Assembly: GCA_018894105.1 (NCBI GenBank)
Contig: CM032119.1
Location: 20,663,246-20,727,245 of the forward strand
Reading direction: 5' to 3'
Origin: Jacaranda mimosifolia
Lineage: Eukaryota > Streptophyta > Magnoliopsida > Lamiales > Bignoniaceae
Length of the DNA: 64,000 bases
Below the pieces are notes generated by a model. That model was not told the origin of the DNA and ran no database searches. It saw only the letters and a list, made by a program, of their open reading frames with translations. Positions 57,353 to 64,000 of the stretch are shown piece after piece (positions within the stretch are counted from its first letter, which is position 1; each line of letters opens with the position of its first letter). Position numbers and translations under genes: made by a program.

Positions 57353-57678
57353 GGCCCGTTCGGTTTGTTTTTTTTATTTTCATTATTTTTAAAATTTTAA
57401 AAAGTAGTTAGTAAAAATAAGTTTGCATTTAGATCAATTGTTAAAAAAATAATGATTATATTGAGTTTAGTAGATTGTAAGTGGAGAGATATAGTAATAA
57501 TGATAACAGATGAAAAACATCTATGTTATTTGAAAAAGATATATATAAATTATTGAAAAATGTGTTTTAAAATAAAAATAAAAATATATTAGATAAAAAT
57601 GTGTATAGAATAATGTGTTTTAATATTTAAATAGTAGAAAATATTAAAATAAAATTTAAAAATAACAACAAACGGGCC
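57353..57678. mobile_element. Tourist-like (PIF/Harbinger) MITE, 326 bp
   Basis: Terminal repeats GGCCCGTTCGGTTTG (57353) and, inverted at 57678, GGCCCGTTTGTTGTT. TTA lies on both sides (57350-57352 and 57679-57681), the PIF/Harbinger target duplication. The interior is AT-rich and non-coding. Confidence 0.82.
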
Positions 57679-57917
57679 TTAGTATGTCATATCTAGATTT
57701 TCAAAGGTCAAATCAAATTGATCCAAATATCAGACAAACAACCTACACATTCTACTAATAGATTTCGAGGTAGTTTGCCCTATTTCTACTTGTCATCAAT
57801 TTCTTCAACTGAGAAAAGAATCCCTTCAAGCTTAAGTGTACCTGTGTACTAGTTGCTTATTTAGAAACTTCTCTATGCTAGAATGTGAAGGCTACAATCT
57901 CTCAACTTAAAGAAAAA

Positions 57918-60503
57918 GGGTTGATTACATCTACATCCCTTCTAAAATAGTAAATTATCAATTCCTCCCCTGAAACTTTCAAACTTATCATATCTCCCCT
58001 CTGTAAATATTCAATTTACCAAATTGCCATTTTCGTTAGAGTTTTTGATAGAAAATGATGATGTCAGCAAATAAAAATTAAGTAAATTTTCTATTTTGTC
58101 TTTAACTCAAAAATAGTTATAATTTACTAACTTAAATTCTCTTGGTAAGATTTAGAAACTTGGAGTTGAGTAACTATAATATATTTGTAGTCAAAAGGGG
58201 ACACTTGTGATAAAATACTATTGTAATTATTATAATAGCTAGAACAAAATAAAAAATTTATGCATTTTTTTTTGTCCATCCTTTATATACATGGTAGACT
58301 AAAAATTATTCTTGTATGTTATCGTTCCTATTGTTTCCAAAGTAATATACTTAAACTAGAGCATCACTAGAAAGTTTATGTTATTTTGTTTATTGCAATA
58401 TTGGTTAGGAATTAATTATCAAAATTATTTTAGCATATAATTGAAATAATTTTTATCACATAACAACTATCTCCCTTGTTTGCACTATCAAATATTTTCC
58501 ATATATTCTCAAAACAAGACATTTGCCCTTCTTCGGCTTTTGATACAGTAACATCATACAAAATATATTACGAAGAGAATAAAATATTCAAACAATGAGT
58601 AAGTTGTTCAAACATGATATAATAATAAGGTACCGCATGTGATTTGCCTAGGATAATATGCCATATGCTGACAAAACTATAATAACGGCATCAATATAGC
58701 AACAATGGCAAAAGATCTACTTTGTTTGCAAAAATCTCATGTCAAATGACAATTCAAACTTTCCGTTGTTAAGGCTTAGTGAGTTCTGGTCCAACTTGGC
58801 TTCCTAAAGCCATCATATTGTCTCTATTTCTCTTAATCTTTTCTTTTTCTGAAGCATTATAGCCAATGGAGTGTCATCATCCATTTGTACAGCCGATGAA
58901 TCAATTTCACAATTCTGTAATTATTATAATAATAAAAAGAGCAATGATTGTCTATGCAAATCAAGAATAAGAGCACTTGTTTAATTAAATTTTTTTGATA
59001 TCCAAACATACTAGTCACATCCATATCATCCCAGAAATAAAAATTTGTCAACTGTGCCATCAATTTTAGCATCATATGAAAGAAGCAACAAACCTTCATT
59101 AATTCAAGGGACATGTGCCAATGCTGCATTAGTTATTTCATTCTTCAAATCCTTATACATACAATTTTTTGAATCCTAATTCTTTATCATATAAATCTTA
59201 TCTTGGTAGTGTATGAGAAGATTTAACTTTTTGTCTGTCATATCTATTACATAGACATGAAATTATATTAAAATGAAAAAAATGAAAAAATTATTAAAAA
59301 ATAATAACAAAAAATCAATAATATTGCATCAACTATTGAAAAAAAATTGCAAAAAAAATACAGAGCTTAATTCCACAATGCATTTTCTACCCAAAAAAAA
59401 AAGAGGAAACACATGCATTTTGCTCACTTGTTCTTGTAGAATATTGGGTACGAAAAATAGATTCTATAATCTTTTTTCTCTAGAAACATATATTTTTATT
59501 ACAAAATAAAATGCAAAAAATAGTTATTAAAAATCATAATGCCGAACACAGTTTCTGCAATAGAAAATAGAGAACATGTTTCAAAAACATAGATAAATTT
59601 CAAACAGTTTCTGAAATCTATTCTCTAAACAAAAAATAGATTTTAAAAATTGTTTTTGCTATAGAAAAGAAACTGTTGCAAAAAACCACCTCTAAAATAT
59701 GTGTTCAATTATAGAAAATAAATTGAAAATGCAGAAAGTATTGGAAATGGCTAGTCAAAAACTACATAAAGATGTTAATCTTCACTTCCCATTTAAGCTA
59801 TTCTTACCTAAATAATAACCCTAACTAATTCTTTATTGATTTATAGAATAATGCAAAGTAGTATCTAAGATACAAAACAAAAATACTTATTTTTAAACAA
59901 TTTCAAAGCATTATTAGACACCTAAACCCTTTTCACTAAGGAAAAAAAAAAGCCCCCAAACCAATCACCCCTGAGCCGTAGCAAACTTTGATTTTCATTT
60001 TTCAGACATCATGAATCATAAATATTTTTAAATGTAAACAAATGAATGATTAAAAATGGATGATCAAATGGAAAGTAAGGGATATACCTTTTCACTTCAA
60101 AGCCCAAACGTGCTACTAATGTTTAACAACTTCTTCATGTCAATTCGAAGATGATCCACTAAACCTTTTATTAAATGTTAGAACACCATTTTTCAAAGAA
60201 ACAAACGAGTGAAGATGAAAAGTTTCATGCTAAAGTTGAAGAAAATCATAAGGAACCGACTATTGAAGTTGGATGTTGTAGTGAAGAGAAAATGAATAAT
60301 TTTCTATTCTAAACACAAAAAGGGCACGAATTTTAACCATTTTTTTAAGTATTTTAACTAAAGGCTAAAATGGTCATTTAACAACTTCTATTTAGGTTTT
60401 TTATCAGAACATTTTTAGAGGGGAGGTATTGGTAATTTTGAAAGTTAGAGGGAAAGAGTTGATAGTTTCACTATTTTAGAGATGGTGTAGATGTAATTAA
60501 CCC
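57918..60503. mobile_element. Non-autonomous MULE, 2586 bp, possible Pack-MULE
   Basis: The ends start GGGTTGATTACATCTACA (57918) and, inverted at 60503, GGGTTAATTACATCTACA. They align for about 100 bp inward (TCTAAAATAGT, ACTTTCAAA, CCTCCCCTCT). Flanks TAAAGAAAAA (57908-57917) and TAAACAAAAA (60504-60513) are a 10-bp duplication with one mismatch. No transposase is inside. The interior is AT-rich with exon-like fragments at about 58790-59140. Confidence 0.85.
58790..59140 (-). pseudogene. Exon-like fragments inside the MULE
   Basis: Minus-strand block 59140-59012 reads in part N-E-G-L-L-L-L-S-Y-D-A-K-I-D-G-T-V-D-K and ends at GTATG. After 97 bp ending TTACAG (58915), a second block reads N-C-E-I-D-S-S-A-V-Q-M-D-D-D-T-P-L-A, then a Lys-rich stretch. 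A short GT-AG intron between codon-like blocks suggests captured host exons. Phases do not join cleanly and there are stops. I do not recognise the gene. Confidence 0.4.
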
Positions 60504-60739
60504 TAAACAAAAAGAAGAATGTGATGGAGAAAAAAGTACAAAAGAACTCAAGAAGAGAACTTTAGGATTTGAATGGCAATTAAAATGCCAAAAAGTATGC
60601 TATGACTGACTACTAGGGATTCTTTAGTACATAGGAAGTAATTTCTGAATTAGAGGGAGATAGTCTAATTTGGTAATTACCTCTTGATAATTACATCTCA
60701 ATAATTATTACAGGTGAAACCAACTTGCACTATATTTCT

Positions 60740-61322
60740 ATTGTTGCTGACTGGTTAATTGGTTCAATAGCATCGCTCTCATATTTGTATTTATAAAATC
60801 CAAAGTTCAATCGATGCGGTTCGAGCTCCAAGTACATGACCTCGACCCAGACTACCAGATGTATCCCTAGCAACAACCGCAACCTCGATCCAATACCGCA
60901 CGAGTGAATTTTGGGTCTCTAACTTGACCACAAGAAAGCACGTTAGGCTAGTTGAGATCGCCCTCAGCTAAGGCCTTCGATGCCTAAGTTAGCGAGGTGA
61001 TCAAATGGGCTCGGGGTCAAGAGAAGAAATGAAGTTAAGTGACAATTAATAATGATTACTTGACCTGGAACTGTGCACGTCTTGCCTTTTATTTGGGTTT
61101 GAGCGTCCTTGTCCGTACAGATCGAGCCGGTAGCTTATCACGTGCTAGATCATTAATCAATCAATGGCTCCCCATCCAAGTCATGAACAGAGGCAAGTCG
61201 AGCTCGTTCGGGTCCTGACCCGACCCAGACAAAAAGACGCGAGTCCTATCCTGTTTTGCCATTTTGCTAAAGTCCAGGGGTATAGAAGTCTTTTCAAGCC
61301 ATCCCCATAATAATTACGATCA
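60740..61322 (-). repeat. Tat element 3, 3' LTR (left edge uncertain)
   Basis: Blocks such as GCCCTCAGCTAAGG.C.TTCGATGCCTAAGTTAG match the LTR of Tat element 1 (near 18670-18710). The right edge ACGATCA is followed by TTAATTCCCCTACTTTCC, paralleling TATCA|TTAGCCCCCC in element 1: on the minus strand a purine tract before the LTR start. The element thus runs rightward out of the window with its 3' LTR here. Confidence 0.65.
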
Positions 61323-61486
61323 TTAATTCCCCTACTTTCCAAGTGCATCGGTTCTTTCGCCAGCATGTGGGAATGAACCTATACACTTTGGTAAGTAAAC
61401 TCCTAGCCTCCATAGCCGTCTAATTGCCCAGATCAATCTAGACCATTAATACTGCCTCGGGGTGTGAACCATCACCTTTGGCCGTC

Positions 61487-61494
61487 TATAAATA
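61487..61494 (+). promoter_or_regulatory. TATA box for the antisense ORF of Tat element 3
   Basis: TATAAATA, about 140 bp before the ATG at 61626, parallel to the site at 40104-40111. Confidence 0.6.
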
Positions 61495-61625
61495 CATCAA
61501 GGCTGCCTCATAACTTCTTTTTGTTTCTCTCCACTTTAATAAACTTATGCTCTCTAATTCCTTAGACCGTCTGCCCAACCTCAATTCTCTAAGTTCATCA
61601 TTCTCTTCATTATTCTTTCCCAATA

Positions 61626-64000
61626 ATGAGTTCAAACTCGAGTTTGAGTTCGTGTTTAAGTTCTTCCTCTGATAAGGTTCGCGACCCCAGTCACTTGGGG
61701 TCAAGTGAAAGTGTCTACCCGTCCTCGCATTCTAAGGGTGTGACCTCCCTCCAAATCGTTCCTTATATGGGTTCAACCCCAGTACCCATAGAGTCTCGAG
61801 GTCCTAACCACCAGGTGAGCTCATCCCCATTTGGTCTTTTGTCTGCTACAGCTAATGTTCTCGTACCCGACCCCAATCTCGAGATCGAAGAGTATCTATT
61901 CTCCACCTCTCCCTGGTTAGTCATAATCCCGAAGCTGGGATCACTTATGATTACCGAGGCCAGTCTAGGCTTTTCATTCCACATGATTACGAAATAATTT
62001 TTCCCAATAACACGGATCGGACGCATCTCCCCCTAACAGGCTATGCCACCTTCTCTATTGACATGCTTGAAAGAGGTCTGAGATTTCCCATTCCTGATCC
62101 CATAGAGAATATCCTATTAGGACTTGATATTTGTCATGCCCAGCTTAGTCCCAACGCAATCAGACACATCATTTGCTTCTTCATCATAACAGCCCATTTC
62201 GGGGCCGAGCCCTCTTTTGCCCATTTTTGGGCTCTCTATTCAATAACGAAATTGACCCGAACTGGGGAGCACTGCTTTTATTATCTCACCGCGAGACCCC
62301 TGTGTTAATTTCTAGATAAGGTCCCTTCGTCCTTGGGTCCGTGGAAAAAAAAGTTCCTTTTTATTCAAGCCCTTGCCAATCGTCCTTAGCGGTTCAGATC
62401 TGACTGGAGGCACAGCAAACCTAAGCCCTCTGTGTCGGAAGAGGTCACCTGGGGAGAGGACTTCATAGATGCCTTAACTGACCACTTGTATAAGGCAAGC
62501 GAGCTCCTAAAGGAAGAAGTTCTCAAAATTGCTGGCCTTTCGCCTGCTAACATCCAAGTTCAAAGAACCCTAAATGATGGTTTCCTCTGCCGTTCGCGTC
62601 TTTTTCCGCTTTGCTTTATGCTTGTTTGCATTTAAGTCGTAGTTTAACCCTCTTCTTTTTTTGTTGCAGTCAGGTCAAGCAAACATTTGAGGATCATTAA
62701 TAAGATGAAGGCCCAAAAGAAGTCCTTGATGGTGAAAGCTCAATCTTCCGGGCTCGTTCTGACTCCCCCATCTCTCGGTCCTACATCGACCCCGATCCCT
62801 GCTAAAGAGGCCTCGCTGCAGTCAGTTGGAACTGAGCAAATAGTTCAAATAATATAGGCACCCGAGGTCGAGGTCGCTTCTCCTGATCCCTAGGCCGTTC
62901 TCTTAGTTAAAGCAGTCCCAGAGGCGAAAAGGAATAAACACAAGCACCATTCCAAAAGCAAGAGCCCAAAGCTCACTTCCCCCAGTCATTCTGGTAAAAG
63001 TCCTTCAGACAAATCAGAGAAATCTTCCAAAGGTAAGAGCTTGAGTGGAAGTTAGGCAGAAAAGAGACCCCGATCTGATGCCAGCCTTGCCCTTGCCTCA
63101 CCTAGGGACCTTGACCTATATGCTCGCCGCGAAGCGCTCCTCAATGATGCATGTAAGGATTACAAGACTGTCAATTCACAATTTTCTCATGACTCTTCGC
63201 ACCCGGCCCTGATTCTGGACTAAAAAATTATAGATCAGAGCAGCGTGCTTCGATCTCGATCCAGCGAGACATCTTTCGAGCTCTATAAGGGTTGTCTACT
63301 GACCCAGAACTAAGCTTTACTAGCTCCATTCAATTTCGCCAAGCTGGAGGAAAATGGAGCTCACGCCATAATGCAAGTAAGTGCCTATTTTTCATTTTTC
63401 TTTTGCGCTTATCTATTTGGGGTCCAGATCGCACTAATCGCAGTTACTTCGCAGGGGGTAGCATACATGCACCAACTTGCCCTCCAATGTGCATATGGCG
63501 CAACCACTTCATGGCCCAGGATCATGAGGTCATAGAACTTAAATTGGTGAATGAGAAACTCGAGGCTAATTTGAAGTCAATGCAGAAGTCCGTCGACAGC
63601 GAACTTGCTTCTCATAAGGAAGAATTGGCGGATCGCGATCAAAAAATAAAAGGCTTAGAGAAGAAATTGGCTAGTTCGAAGAAGTTCCTTACTTCGAAAA
63701 AGAAGAAGTCTTACGAACAGGGTTGCTCCAAGGGCAGTTCTGAGTTCGAGAGCTCAAAGGAGTATAAGGAGCTAATTCAGCAGGCTCGGATAGATGAGGC
63801 TCGCGCTTTTAAGAACTCGAGAACCTTCGAGTCTCTCGTTGAGGAGAAGGCTGCAGAGTACACTTTCATGGGTTTCATGAAGTGCTAAGCTCAGCTGCAG
63901 ACACTGAATGGGATCGTGGAGAGGTTCAACCTGAAGCTTCTGGATCCCACGAAAGATGCCAACTTGAAAAACTATCCTCTGGGTGACCTTTCAGATATAG
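61626..64000 (+). pseudogene. Antisense ORF of Tat element 3 (Transposase_28-like domain plus coiled coil), runs off window
   Basis: The best preserved of the three. A Ser-rich start (61626-61750) opens at ATG 61626. A frameshift near 61940 leads into the conserved core at about 61945-62300 (F-I-P-H-D-Y, M-L-E-R-G-L-R-F-P-I-P, Q-L-S-P-N-A-I-R). This is the pattern of the PF04195-like plant domain. Stops fall at 62306 and 62388. An intron ends TTTTTTTGTTGCAG (about 62669). A basic, Ser/Lys-rich segment (62700-63060) and a second intron (GTAAG near 63377, TTCGCAG near 63455) follow, then a long charged coiled coil (63520-63885, L-K-L-V-N-E-K-L-E-A-N-L). Function unknown; opposite in strand to the gag-pol expected further right. 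Confidence 0.75.

Noticed and set aside
59273..59509. Lys/Asn-rich plus-strand frame of 78 codons
   Set aside because: Low-complexity AT-rich sequence inside the non-autonomous MULE; no motif and no start context.
60740..60815. tRNA-like A-box/B-box pattern suggesting a SINE or tRNA
   Set aside because: GTTCAATCG is close to a B box, but the A box is poor, spacing is long, no cloverleaf or A-tail is evident, and it overlaps the uncertain edge of a Tat LTR.

Overview
The window reads as a transposable-element-rich stretch of an angiosperm nuclear genome, probably intergenic DNA. The evidence is nested Copia and Ty3/Gypsy LTR retrotransposons, a hAT element, Mutator-like elements, a Tourist-like MITE, GT-AG introns and AT-rich spacers. 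I see no intact host gene, rRNA, tRNA or prokaryotic system. Nearly every coding region is broken, mostly by C:G to T:A changes.

Layout: (1) 1-9957 is a minus-strand Copia element. Its 3' LTR was split by an opposite-orientation solo LTR of the same family, with a decayed 5-bp target duplication. Its 5' end is rearranged by an inverted fragment. (2) 10330-11340 is an orphan, spliced-looking coiled-coil ORF. (3) 11781-19133 is a minus-strand Tat-type Gypsy element that lost RT, RNase H and integrase but kept gag, protease and an antisense ORF. (4) 20034-22176 is another solo Copia LTR. (5) 24496-29837 is a complete hAT element with a perfect 8-bp target duplication; its transposase frame is open apart from two TGA codons. 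(6) 30300-41121 is a full-length plus-strand Tat-type Gypsy element with target duplication AATAT. It carries gag, protease, RT, two RNase H domains, integrase, a 3' tandem array and a spliced antisense ORF. (7) 42049-57279 is a 15.2-kb Mutator-like element of the kind that carries a Ulp1-like cysteine protease gene. (8) 57353-57678 is a Tourist-like MITE. (9) 57918-60503 is a non-autonomous MULE with good terminal repeats and possible captured exons. (10) From about 60740 to the window end is a third Tat-type element, seen as one LTR plus its antisense ORF.

The most unusual object is the 15.2-kb MULE. The transposase gene runs inward from the left end and the Ulp1-like gene inward from the right end, so they converge. 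About 9 kb of the element is four separate tandem arrays, three between exons of the two genes and one at the tail of the transposase gene. Their monomers differ in length (about 55, 88, 100 and 205/240 bp), yet all are built on TGTACT/AGTACA-bearing modules. The Ulp1 catalytic Cys and Asp positions read Tyr and Asn, so the protease copy is dead by sequence.

A second theme is the antisense ORF of the Tat elements. It occurs in three elements here, always between the pol end and the 3' LTR, on the strand opposite gag-pol. It has introns in all three and a good TATA box in two.
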